DNA of 64,000 nucleotides from assembly GCA_947561395.2 (NCBI GenBank), contig OX387193.1:3348001-3412000 (forward strand), in the 5' to 3' direction. The notes below the pieces were generated by a model, which was given only the letters and a program-made list of their open reading frames with translations, was not told the origin of the DNA and ran no database searches. The first letter of the stretch is position 1; each line of letters starts with the position of its first letter. The position numbers and the translations under genes were made by a program. Shown here in pieces: positions 1-13,400 of the stretch. This DNA is from Buxus sempervirens. Lineage: Eukaryota > Streptophyta > Magnoliopsida > Buxales > Buxaceae.

Positions 1-1455
1 CTGATCTCAAGTCCAGGAATTTCCAATTATATCAGATTTAGTATTTTGTTTCACTTTCTTTACAGAAGGAACAACAACTATCAAATCCAAATTAGCTTAC
101 TACAACGGGTCATGCTATAAAATTGTCACAATCAAAAGAAAAATAAAGTACTTCACTCAACATACCTGGCATCATGAAAACCTTACCAAGATTTTGGCGA
201 ACAATACATACACATGTTAATATGATAGATAATACACTTCTCATTTCAAATGGTAAGCATGTTGTACCCATGTTGAGATAACATGTTCTCAAACCAAACA
301 TTATGATATTAAAGCATCGTTTTAAGTTTCCCCTAACTTTTTTTTTATAAGATAAGGGATGCAATTATATTGAATAAAAGGGGGGAAAGATACAAAAAAG
401 GGGTGCCAAAAGCATGGAGGCACCACTAAGACGAGAAAAAAACTAAACATAACAGGAAGAAATATCTCCAAATGCTAGAGAAGGGCTAATAGCTCCAGCC
501 TTAGCTAAGTTGTCTATAAGTTTCCCTTAATTTTGTGAAACTTCTATTTTTTAAAGACTGCCCTCAATTTGATATTTATGCCATTTTGAAACATTGGGAA
601 ATCAATTTTTTGGAAAATATGGTGAAGAAAATTTTGGCCAAAATTTCCCTATTTGAAAGGAGAAAAATTATCCATGAAGTCAATACCATATGCTAAAAGG
701 ATGTGTCAAAAACCTTTCTGCTCCTAAACACGCATAATATCAAGAGAGCTATGCAGTTTACAAGATGTAAATATACAAGTATATGTTATGGCTCAAGAAA
801 TACGTGATCAATATCACGTGATCAAGAAATAGAGGGCATTAGATATGTTTTTATTGTCTTGCTGTTGTTGAGTCCTCGTGCCCATATTGTGTGAGATTTG
901 CATGTCTAACACATCACTCTCATTCAGAGCATGAAATTCATAACTACATCCACAAACTACAGAAACTATAGTAGTTGTATCATCCAAATACGAAATAAGT
1001 TACAGGCATGAACATAAACATGAAGGTTATTACAACGTTTATAAACCCTGGATCTAGGTTTTAATACGAACATTAGTCACAAATAGATACAACCATTAAA
1101 AAGTAAAGAAGAAAGAGAAAATAACTAGAACAGAATCATGTCATATGCTGCAATAACATGCTAGGTTGTGAATATTATGATAAAAAGCGAGAGAGCTGAC
1201 AACAGGAGACGGAAGAATTTTAAGGGAGAAAATAGAAGATTTAACGGATGTGAAATATGTAATACAATCATCTGCACTTATAAATCTTCGAAAGTATCAT
1301 TAAAACCTATATCGTTTTGTGATTTGAAGTTATGGCTAGGTGAAGTGAAGACAAGTACTAATAGTAATAGGCAAAGTAAATTCTTTGGAATTTCAGAAAT
1401 AAAAAAAAAAAAAAGAAGAAGAAGTTTGAAATGCAATAAAAAAATCAGAACTCAC
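1..1455. other. GMI1 intron, no exon seen
   Basis: This stretch follows the last recognised GMI1 exon on the minus strand. I looked for the next conserved GMI1 block on that strand and found none, so it is probably intron, with the rest of the gene beyond the left edge. The only clear structure is a truncated LINE at 341-517. A purine-rich A tract lies near 1400-1430. Confidence 0.5.
341..517 (-). mobile_element. 5'-truncated LINE 3' end
   Basis: On the plus strand this begins with a T run followed by an antisense L1-type 3' end. It sits between imperfect direct repeats at 324-340 (AAGTTTCCCCTAACTTT) and 518-534 (AAGTTTCCCTTAATTTT), 15 of 17 identical. Poly(A) tail, 5' truncation and long target duplication are the hallmarks of target-primed LINE insertion. 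Two mismatches in the duplication suggest it is not very recent. Confidence 0.6.
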
Positions 1456-4400
1456 CCATCGAGCATCTGGAAGTAGACGACCTAGCCGACGGATGGATAC
1501 ACGACTAAAAGTTTCAAATTTCTCAATGATTCCACATCCTTCTGCTTCCATTTTTTCCAGAATCCTCTCAATGTTCTCTTTACCCTATCAAACATAGATT
1601 CCTAAATGTCGTACAAAAATGAAAAAACCAAATTAATGGTAAATTTTCACATACCTCAACAATGGGAAAGTAAACACATCTCAAGCGTGCATTAGCTTGT
1701 TGACATTCCCTTGAACCTAAGAAACTTTGGCATTATTAGGGGGAGAAAACACAAAACTAGCCAAAAAAGAATCCCATTATTATTTCAAGATTTATGCATA
1801 GTTAAGGATTTGGATTAACAAAAACTCCCGTAGCATGCTGGAGGCCCTTTTGTGATTGAAAGTAACTACTTCAATGCGGTCTCGCGTTTCCTTGCAAATT
1901 CTCATATCTTTCATATACAATCAACACAATATTTTGTATGTTGCATTGCAAGAACATTCCTGGAGTGAAAATAGAACACAGGACCTCCTTGCAAAATGAT
2001 ATAGACAATCTGAAAATGTCGGAAATTATCTTCCCTGATTATGTCTTTATTAGTTTACCCCATGTGATTAAAAGGGAAAAAAAAGGAAAGTAAAAGAACA
2101 GAAAAATATACTTACTTGGACTTATATTGTTCTGAACAATGGAAAAACGAAGATGCAGTACAAAGGCAGGTCCATTACATGAATGCCAGTTTGTTGTTGC
2201 AACCTCTCCAGCTTCTATTTCAGCTAAATTGATGCCATTGACCTGCAAAAGAATAAGTTATTTTTCAGGTTTCTTTGGGATCATTACCAGGGGATTTGTA
2301 ATTTTACCACTTCAGCCTCAGGGAATAAAACTTTCAAAAATATGAAAGAACAAGAGAAATGTTCAACTCAAGTAACAAACAAGGGAAATCATATGGGATG
2401 ATTAGCCTTTTTTCAAATGGAGAGACAAGATACATGTCGCCGACACCATTGTGGTGGGAACTAGCTTATCATGATGATGATAAGGAAGGTGGTGAAGGAC
2501 AACCACTTTGAGGTGCTTATGGAATTCCACAAGTATGGGGTAATTAATAAGATAACAGATGCAACATTCTTAACCCTCCTCCCTAAAAGGCAAGGAGCAA
2601 AGGACAAGAAGGATTTTTGACTTATCAGTCCCATGATAAGTCTCTACAAGATCGTGGCCAAAGTGTTATCGATAAGGTTGAGAGAAATGATTAACCTGGT
2701 GATAACCCCTAATCAGTGTGCCTTTATTTTCGGTCTCGAAATTCTAGATGTAAAGGCTTGGTAAGGTAGGATTTGTGGTGAAGGTTGATATGAAAAAACC
2801 ATATTATAGGGTGTAATGGGCCTTTCTAGATGAGGTCCTCAAATGGAAAGGTTTTGGTGTTGTATAGCATAGATGGATTCAAGGTTGCCTTAGGAATGTG
2901 TCATTATTGTTTCTCATAAATGGGGGGTAAATGGTTAAGTCAAATCTTCTTGTGATCGTAGACAAGGGGATCCTTTATCCTCACTCCTCTTTGCACTTGT
3001 TAGTGACGTATTTAGCATAGCGGCTGATGAGTGCGGAAAGATTTAAGGATTCGTGGTGGGAAAGGATAGGGTGGTTTTATCTAATTTGAAGTTTGCAGAT
3101 GGCACTATTCTAGTTTTGGAGGCCTCCTTAGAAAATGTTCTTTGGGCAAGATGTATCCTTCGATGCTTTGGGCTCATTTATGGTTTGAAAGTAAACTTGA
3201 ATAAAAGTGTTATTGCAGGGATTCATGTGGGACAAGACTTAGTTGAGGAAAGTAGGAATGCCCTTGGGTGTCCATCCCTAGAGTGGCCTTTGACCTATTT
3301 GGGTCGTCCCTTAGGTGCCCATCCTATGGAAAAGGGGGTTTTGGGAAACGGTCTTAGAAAAAATTGGAAAAGGACTAGAATTATGGAGGAAGAATTACTT
3401 GTCCATGGGAGGTCGGATAACCCAAATCAAAATTGGTTTTGGCAAATCTCCCTATTTACTTTCTATATATTTTTTAGAGCTCTAAGTCAAAGTTTTGAAA
3501 GTAACAGAAAAATTACAGCGAGATTTTCTGTAGGAAGGAGGAGGGGATGTTAAGAAGGATCATTTGGTGAGTTGGGATGTTATTTGTGGACAAAAAGATA
3601 TGGGTGGTCTCAGTGTCGGAAACATCAGACATTGGAACACTGCCCGTATTGGGAACAAGACTCTCTCCAATCCGAAAAGCCCCACTCTTTTTCTGCTTGC
3701 CTCTTTTGACCTCACTGTTTTTCTCTACTTTCAATAGATTGAACAGCACTTTGCAAAAAGAAAGGCCAGTTCGCTTGTCAAGTAAAAGAAAATAGAAGAA
3801 AATATAAAGATTGAAATAAAAAGAAAACAAGAGGAGAGCAACTATGTGGACAGCTGCTGAAGGAAAAGGTTCTAAACGAAAAGGTAATATGAATAGGTTT
3901 TTTAAAATCTTAAGATTGAAACACTGCCCGTATTGGGAACAAGACTCTCTCCAATCCGAAAAGCCCCACTCTTTTTCTGCTTGCCTCTTTTGACCTCACT
4001 GTTTTTCTCTACTTTCAATAGATTGAACAGCACTTTGCAAAAAGAAAGGCCAGTTCGCTTGTCAAGTAAAAGAAAATAGAAGAAAATATAAAGATTGAAA
4101 TAAAAAGAAAACAAGAGGAGAGCAACTATGTGGACAGCTGCTGAAGGAAAAGGTTCTAAACGAAAAGGTAATATGAATAGGTTTTTTAAAATCTTAAGAT
4201 TGACTGATAGCTGAAAAGTGCTGATCAATTATGTGGCAAATATTTCTCTCAAAACACATGTCGAAATTCATCTTCTATTTATAGTGTTGGATATTAAAAC
4301 AATACAATAACAAAGAAAGATAAAAAAAAAAACTGTGCAACAGATTTTACATGGCTCACTGTTGTGCCTACATCCACATGAGAGAAAAAAGATTCCACTA

Positions 4401-7400
4401 TATGAAAATACCAGTAGGGCTAAAACTTGTTTCTCCAGTCTTGTTACAGCCCTAAAGTTCTGCTCATAGGGCCCCCTCAAGTTCCTCACCCTTGAAAGTT
4501 GGATAAAATAAGAGCCACACTTTAACAGATTGCAAGCATGCTCCAACATGCATAAACTTCAATCGATATTCTTTTGGCAATATTTACAAGAAAGCTTCCA
4601 ATACTTGGGATGTTCCTTAGAGAAAAACAGATTAATAAATATATCTAATGAAGGAACCTCAATTAAAACCAAACGGTTCACCAAAGTTAGGAATCAGGTT
4701 CAAAGAGTTTGGTTTGTATAAAATTTGTCATTGGATAGACTGCGTCACTGAAATCTATGATTTGATGTGTTTGAAATGTTGGGTTATATGAAATTCATCT
4801 GATTGGTTTTTATGGCGAAGTCAAAGAACTTTATCTCTTTTGTTATGGGTTCATGCAATAGACTTGGCATCTTGCGTTACATTGGATGTATCATTTGGTT
4901 TGGAGTTAGTCTGACTTGTTTGATAGCATGGAGGTTACCACATCGTCCTCCAACTTTCATGATCATCTACAAAGATATATGGTGACATCAAAATGCCAAA
5001 ACACCGAAGCAAAGAGAGGTCAAAGTTGCATATATCCTCTCATTCACATGCAAGAAAATGATTATCCACAGATAAGCAGCATTTTGTGTACAAGTAACTT
5101 GTCTAGGCCAGCCACTATTTGACAAGACCTTAAAATCTAGACCCTGTTTGGCCTAGCCATATAGACCGGCTTACGTTTTGTATGGCTGAATAACAACAGG
5201 TTGGCCAAATCAAGCCACATGAGTTGCCCAACTCACCATCACACCTAGTTGCTATGTATTTCCCAGTATGGCTCTTGTGATGCAACTACCATAGTACCAT
5301 GTGAATCAACTATAACCAATAGAATCTAATTGACAACACCTAAGTAGGCATAAGTTCTTTGGGTTTTCACCAAGAATTTGGGAGCAGGGGTAGGGGTGTG
5401 AAAGCTAAATAACAACAATTTAAAAGGATAACACACTAACCTGAAACTCAATCGGCATGGTGGTCTTCCCCGTTTTAGAGACTTCATCACACTGCAAAAC
5501 AATGAAAATATATTTGTGATCGCATGTAATATACCAGACGATAAAAGCTCAACAAGAGTCATATTAATGGATTATATTGTCTTTAATAGCTTAGGATGGC
5601 AAAACATGATTTCTGTTCCCAACTCCAGCAAATGGGGAGAAGGGATTTATGTTGTTGTCATTGTTGTCTTCATGCTCATGAAAACAAGAAAAGTCCATGA
5701 TTTTCACCCTTGAGGATCCCGTTTCATTAAAGACATATTTTCTTGCCATTGCTCAGGATTCATGTAAGAAAGATATACCCACATTGAATTGAAAATTTCA
5801 AAAGCAATATTTTGAAAAATCAGCATTTATATTCATATCATTTGCGAATAGGGTACAAACCTAACTGCATTGAGGTATTTTTCTCTCTAGCTTACAACAA
5901 ATAATGGAATTAAAATAATTTAATCAATCCCCCAGTCTCTAAAAAATTAAAATACAAAATTTCATGCGTTCAAACAAGGAAACCAAAGGACATCATAGTT
6001 TATTGTGCATAAGCACTTTTAACAATGTATTGTTCCGAAAATTTTGAGAGCTGTTAAAGTAAAGTCACTCTCCAATGACCTAAAAATAGTAAATGATAAC
6101 AAAAAAAACGGTACCAAAATAAATAAATAAATAAAGATAAATCCCTATATGCATCAAACATAAGTTTACACTTTTGAAGTACTAGACTTTAATATTACCC
6201 TCCCTAAAAAAAATTTAAAACAAAAATTCTAAATTCTCCCTAAAGGAATGATTAATAGTTGCAATCTTAAAAATTGACATTTTGCTACATGGAGAATAAC
6301 CTGAATATAAGGAAAATAAATGTCCTTTAGCCGGCATTGGAGTTGGAATATATCTAAATGTCTCATTTTCTGCTCAAAAATGTCAACCTGCAAAATATCA
6401 CAAAAAAGTAACAATTTATCAATGCAACATACTTTCAAAAATAGCAATTACATTTTTGACACCCATCTACCACAAAGCTATATAGAAGATGATTTGAAGT
6501 AACATTCCATCTTTTATAACTCATTATTACCTGTAACTAACGGTACATTAATGCTTTCTGGTGTGAAACTAAATTCAAACATGATGAGAGATTCTGTGTA
6601 GATCTGCCTCATAGATTTTCCCAACAAAAATGCTGAAGTGTGAATGTAGACGCTATTTTTACGACAGCAATTGGAGAAGCATACTTTGATTTTGGTTAGT
6701 TTAGCTCACTGTTGGTGGGGACCAGAGGTTAATGTCAGTATCAATTGCACTTCCTTAGTTTGAAGTACACCATATGGAAAGAAACCAAGAAATTGGGAGT
6801 GATTTGCCACTTTTACTTTTGTCCTTCCGATAATGTAGCAATTAGGCTCTAAATGGGAGAAAATGCTTCCTTAAATGCCATAACATTTGCAAATATGTGT
6901 TTTTATAATTCCTTTCATGCTTAATCAAAGGATAATTTCAAAATATTTATCAAGGCCTGCATGATGGCCTCAATGCCAACTAGGCCAAGTATTATCTAGA
7001 ATAGCTCCAAATCAAAATTCTGAACCGAAGCACATATCCATCAAAAGGGTTCAGTTTGAAATGTATTTTGTCACCAGGAGCAAAGATCCGATGCTCTACA
7101 AGGAGCCTTTGCATGTTGTCTTGGGTCATAAAGAGCTTAATGAAGGTGATGGTGGTAATATGAATGCTACATAAAGATCATATGAAATGCTATCTCACAA
7201 CTTCCAACACTGCTCCCAATTCAATTGCTCTAATAGCAATAATGGGGTGAGGAAGAAGACAAAAGCCATGTTATTGCCTAATGTATGGACTGACATGCCA
7301 TTTCGGCTAAGGCATGTGAAACTTGATAGAAATACAAAGTTTCAAACTACAATTCTATTATGCATCAAAGAGCACATGAGCCTAAAGATACAATTGGACC

Positions 7401-10400
7401 ACGTTATGTGAGTTGTCAGAACCCCAATTTTGGGGGTTTAATTTGCAAAACAGAAAAAGGAACTTTTTGAAATAAAAGTTGAAAAACAAGGAAAAAGTGA
7501 AATTCTCAAAATTAATTTTTGCACCCTGAACTTTTTAAAATGACAAAAGAGATTTAATTTTTTCAAATTTACAAAACTTTACCCCTGGTCTTCAACAAAC
7601 AAAACTTTCCTTGTTTTGTTCGTAGGTTGCTGTTTTGCAACCCAAATCAAGAGGAGACCTTTCCAAAATGGGTCCCATAAGATCAGAAGAAGATTGGAAG
7701 AGAAATAGAAAGTTTTTTTGAATCAAAACGAGCCTTTTTTTTAGTTTTAGAGACTGGCGACCGACTGTTTCTACAGTCGATCGAACCAGATCTTTCGGGC
7801 TCTCTCTCTCTCTCTCACCCTCTCTACTTTCCTTCCCCTAGGACCAACAGACTCCAGAAAATCAGGGGATTACTTTCCATTTGGCCGGAGCTCTCTCCCT
7901 CCCTTTCTCGGTTGAAAACGGCAACTCGCCCCCTTTAAAAATGGACGAGTTGCTCCTAGCGAGAAGAGACCCTTCATCGATTCTGGAGAGAAAACTGGGA
8001 TCAGCAGCAACTCTCGTCCCCTCTCTCAGTCAACAGTCCCTCAACCTCTCTGTCGCACCCTCTTCCTCTCTGTGTCGCAACCTCTCTCACAGACCATCTT
8101 CTCTCCTTGCTGTCTATTAGAGCAACGACGTCTACTTTCTGTCGCAACAGAATCCTCCTCTCTCGGTTGTAGCAGCTCCTTCACTCGTTTGAATTAGATC
8201 TATTGGGGGCTCGCCTGCATCAAGAGCTTATAGGACTAATTCTGTAGGCATTCATAGTTGTTTGAACCAGGTAATTCTTCGATTATTATTTTCTCTGTGA
8301 TGCCTTGGGAATTAGTTCTTTGTTACCTTTAGGATTAATATAGTCAAAATGTATGTGATGGGATTCTTATAAAAGTTGTTGCTGCTGTGGTTTAATTATT
8401 CTATTGAATGTTGTAATTATAATAAGTTTTGTTTCAGTTTAGCAATGCCATCATGGATTGTTCTCTCGGAAATTCTCAACTTTGTGTTCTAATTTTTAGA
8501 AGAGATAGAATCCATGTTCAGATTTAGGGAGTGCCTGATAATCATTCGTTTTGTGAACTTTTCTGGTATTTACAACAACTTCATCACTTGGATTAGTATG
8601 CATATGGTTGTCTTTATGAAATGCAAGCTTCACTAAGTCCCTGTTACATATTTATGTACATTATTCCAAGGACCATTATTTTCAGATTTGATAGTTAGGA
8701 TTGGTAGTTTACTTATTCCCTTATTTTACAGATTATTTGCCTTTCATACCATTTAATCCATCCTAGTAAAATTATTTCCTTCATTAAGGTTTAGGTATCT
8801 TTTTAGAAGTAAAAAATGGAAAATAAAAAAATATATATATAAAAAAGAAAAAATATAAAAAAAAATTAAATTAGAATCTTGTATTTTAGAAAATCTGAAT
8901 TTAACATTTTATTTGTAGGAATTTAAAGTTTAGGAATTTTGTATATATAGGATTTTAGCAAACTTAGAAATGTTGCATTTTCAGGATTTATAAATGTTAG
9001 CCAATTTAGAAACATTTAAAAAAACTAGAAACTTTCCTCTTTAGTAAATTTAAAAAACTTTCCTTTTTAATATTTAGATTAGAAATTTGTAAAATTTTAG
9101 AAATAATTCTCTTGTATAAAATCTAAGAAATTTAGAAATATTTCCTTTTTAGGATTTGTATATTAATAAATTTAGAAACACTTAGAAGTTTAGAAACCTT
9201 CCCTTTTTTTTAGAACTTTTTTTTTTGTAAAGATCTTTTTTTAGAAATATTCCACTTGTATCAAATTTAGCTAGCTTAGAAACTTCCTTTTTAGGATTTG
9301 TAAATATTTTAGGAATTTGTAAATAAATAATTTCTTTTTAGGGTGAAATCTAGATAAGGTAACTGGTTCATTGAACCAGGGGTGGTTGGGTGCCTAACAC
9401 CTTCCCAACCACTTAATTGAACCCCCTAACCCAGAAATCTGGTTAAACCAAAATTAAAACTCTCATGTGATTAATTATTTTTCTTGGTGTCCATCCACAC
9501 CCGAAATCGAACCATGGATGGTGGCGACTCTATTGACCTGAACCGACCCCCACGGGCCGTGTTCTCACATGAGTAACTCGTTCAAGTCTCAAATTGAGGC
9601 CTTCAAATTTAGCACTATAAACATGTCTAATAAGTCCTAGTCCTAGGTCATCAAACATTGACCAGGTCATCAAAGATTACAAAGCCACGAAGCTCTATTC
9701 TCAAGATTTCAGTAACACTTTCAAATAACACCAAACACCTCATTGTAGGGGACGTCGATAATCATTTTAGCTAAGCAAAGGCAAATGGTAGGCACACAAC
9801 TAACATGGGGTTCAATTCATCATAGGTAAAGCTTCACATTAGGGAGAGTCCAAACAATGGTCTAGAAGAAAATTGGGTTTTGATGTGTGATTTTGGAAAT
9901 AATGCTATCTGTTGCATTCAATGGGTCCTTAATTCTAAATGATAAACTCATACAATCCATTCAGCCTCTAGTTAGGGATATTCAAGTAAAGAGATTCAAT
10001 CCCTCAACAAACTCTAAATAATTTCCAAATATTTAATTTTAAATGATAAACTTGTACAATCCATTCATATTCTAGTTAGGGCTATTCAAGGAAAGAGATT
10101 CAATCCCTCAACAAACTCTAAATATTGCCAAAATTTTCAACAATCTCCTCGGCTGAAGCGAGCAGCTACACCCGTTCAACTTTTATTAAAGGCAATTTTG
10201 ACAACGCATTCATTAATGGAGTCTAATTATTGGTGAACAGCAATACATAAGTGCCCTGAAGAAAGGATGAAAGTTGAGGCTTTTTGCCTTTCTAGTAGCT
10301 AAGTAGAAAATTGAACTCATTCAATTGTCCAAGGTTCCTTGGACTAGAGTTCAGGATAGAAATAGGAAAAGGAATCAATATTTTTCGTGTTTGCAGAAGG

Positions 10401-13400
10401 TTAATCAATTAATAGGATTCTTCCATGGGAGAAAGAAGATGTGAAAGAAAGGTAGAGGAGTTGGTAAATGTAGATATAACTCCCTGGAGAGAATGTCGAA
10501 GCTTACAATAATTTTCTTATCTCTCGAGAAAATTTTATCACTCCTAAACTCTCATTAAAAGCTTTGTGGAATTTGGACACTCTAATCTTCTGTTACTCAT
10601 GAGCATTCCAACCAAAGTGGAAGATCACATCAAGTAATTAACATGGATTCCCTTTAGAATGGTTGGGCCTCTAGAATGAGGCTTCGCTTAGCTAGGTGCC
10701 AATGAGTTGAAAAGGCCATAAGTAGTGTGCCTCAAAAGCTTTAGGTGGATGAACATAGAGCTACATTGAGTTAGGTGGTTGTTGAGGCTTTGTAGAGAGG
10801 AATGCACTTCAAGGTGTTGGCATTGTTTCTTGATTTTGTCTTTTAGATTAAACTCCCCGGAGTTTGATCTTGTAAATTCTTTACCCCTATTTTATATCAA
10901 GCTCTCATTAATCATCAAAAAAAAAAAACAGGGAATGCACTTAAAGAGGGGCTTCGGAGAAGGTTTCACTAGATCAATTTAAGTGTGAAACAAAAAATCT
11001 CAAGTACTGCATATTAAACAAGCTATGTAGATGACCAAGGCCCCACTGGGGTAGGTCGTTGTCTTTGTTAAATGGACACTTGCAACCCCAAAATACCTGT
11101 GTCGAAATGACACGACATGGGTATTGGTATAGGATTTGTGTCAGATCCTTCACTTTTTTTTTTTTGGACACAGCTATTGAAAAAAAAAGGAAAGAAAGAA
11201 GCACCACCTACCCAGTTTCAAACAACAAATTGCAATAATAGGAAACAAAAAGAAAGGAAGGCGCCTCAGAGAGAAAAAGAGGGAAGAAGAGGGCGAAAAA
11301 AATCAGCTTCAAGTAATTTGACCGTGATTCATTAAAAATAAAAACAAAGAGAAAGCGAGAAGAGAGTGCCAAGCATTGTCTGTTGTTCCGATTGGTGGGA
11401 TTTGAAACATAACCCCCACCAAATTCCGAAAGGGCATGCCAAATTTTGACGGGGTATGAACAGCATACCAGTATGTCATGGCTAAAATGATATCGAAATT
11501 GATAGCACATAGTCACACCATCGATTTCTAAGCAATTTTGCACAACAAGAACGGTGTGCCATGTAGAATGGCTAAAAAAACGAGATAGAGAGAGAGAGCG
11601 AGAGAGAGATAGAGAGATTAACATGGGATGTAAGGAAGGGGTAGAGAGGGGAGAGATGAGACAAGGGAGGAGCCTACTTAGGCTACACTCCTACTATTGC
11701 TATTAGGAAAACAAATAGAGGAAGATAGAGAGGGAGGGAGAATCGAGCGAGAGAGATAGTTAGAGAGCAAGGGGAAGAGATACAAAAAAGAGAGAAAGAG
11801 AGGGGGGATGGGAGGGGAGGGGAGTACCTGAGCCTGCTCTAATACTCCTCTAAGAGAGACTAGACAGGTAAGGAAGGAGAGTCTTGGTTGAAGAAGGTGA
11901 GAAACAAGAAAAGTGGGGCAGTGAGAGATATACATTTTGTTTTCTCTTTGTTGACCAGCTTCACCTATATTTTCTTTTTTATATATATATAAAATGGATA
12001 AAATATATAAATTACATTCTATAACATATATAAATTATATTCTACGTATAAAATATTTATTATTTCTCCATAAAATAATAAAGTTTATATATTTAAATAT
12101 ATAGAATATGTATTTTTTGGACCTTTTTATTTTTTGTTTCTAAAAGTAATTAGAATTTTTCAGCACAGGGCAAGAAAAATATAGCGACACAAGCGGCATG
12201 CTAATGATATCAACATATCTAGTGGGTGGCACATTACTTAAAAGTTATTATTGTCAATTTAGAAATTTAAAGATAATATTTAAAATTTTGATGGTTTAAT
12301 AAACAAAGTATAACACATTTATCGAAACTTGTTCATACATTTTAGATCTTCTAACTAAATCTTTTGGACACTTTTCAGCCGAATCATATTATACTATATT
12401 AGATACTTCTCAACCGAGTCCTTCGTATCCTAAGATTTAAAGGTCAGACAGATCCAACTCCTAGACACATAGATACACCCATACCTGAGTCCATGTAATG
12501 TAGGTGGTTTTTCAGAACTTTAGATTTAGTTTGAAGAAGTATACTCTTAAGGGGTAGCTTTTTTGAAATATGGAAAGAGAGTTTGAGATTAGGATAAATA
12601 TGAGGTTCTTCAAACGCACACATTAGGGTGTGCATGAGAAATATGAGGGTTCATGGTGATTTTTCCTAAGGAGAACAATATGAGGGAAATATGTAGGCTT
12701 GTGAATCCCTCAAGCAATGAGGCCTTTTGGGGTAAAACCCAAGAGCAAAACTGTAAGGCCCGATGGGTCAAAGCGGACAATATCATTGCTTTAGGGAGTT
12801 GGGGCGTGACAAAATGGTATCAGAGCCAGACCCTGACTGGAAATGTGGGACCCGGACGTTGGTTGGTGCATGTGAGCGAGCTACCAAGTGGGCGAACCCG
12901 GGATAATGGGCTGGTAGGCTACTGGAGCTGGCAGGCTACTGCACAGGGACATGCAACCCTTGAGGGGGGTGGATTGTGAGATCTCGAGTCCCACATTGCT
13001 CGGAGAGGAGAAGGTGAAGAATTATATATGTAGGCTTGTGACTCCCTCAAGCAATGAGACCTATTGGGGGTAAAACCCAAGAGCAAAACCATGAGGCCCG
13101 ATGGGCCAAAGCAGACAATATCATTGCTATAGGGAGTCAAGGCGTGACAGAATTCTTGAGAGACGCTCAATAATTTATGAATGAATGATCAGGGTAGGCT
13201 TTTTGCATAAATTAAACTTTGTTGCTATCAATTGATTCCATCCTAAGGTTTACCGCTTGACCATTTCATCAAGAGGATAGGTGATCAGTTGGTGTCACTC
13301 AATTTAGATGCCATTTTTTAGGAAAATAGATCAACAACTATGAGGGATTCAAAGTAGTTTCAACAAGACAGGCAAGATAGCGAATTGTGGAATGTCAATA

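Noticed and set aside
3053-3553. Open frame of 166 codons as a gene
   Set aside because: It is part of a decayed L1 reverse transcriptase with FADG in place of FADD.
11208-11935. Ser/Leu/Arg-rich open frames on the minus strand
   Set aside because: They are the translation of GA/CT repeats and have no domain.
12815-12827. tRNA-like match (TGGTATCAGAGCC)
   Set aside because: This is the primer-binding site of the TRIM, complementary to the tRNA 3' end. No tRNA cloverleaf surrounds it.
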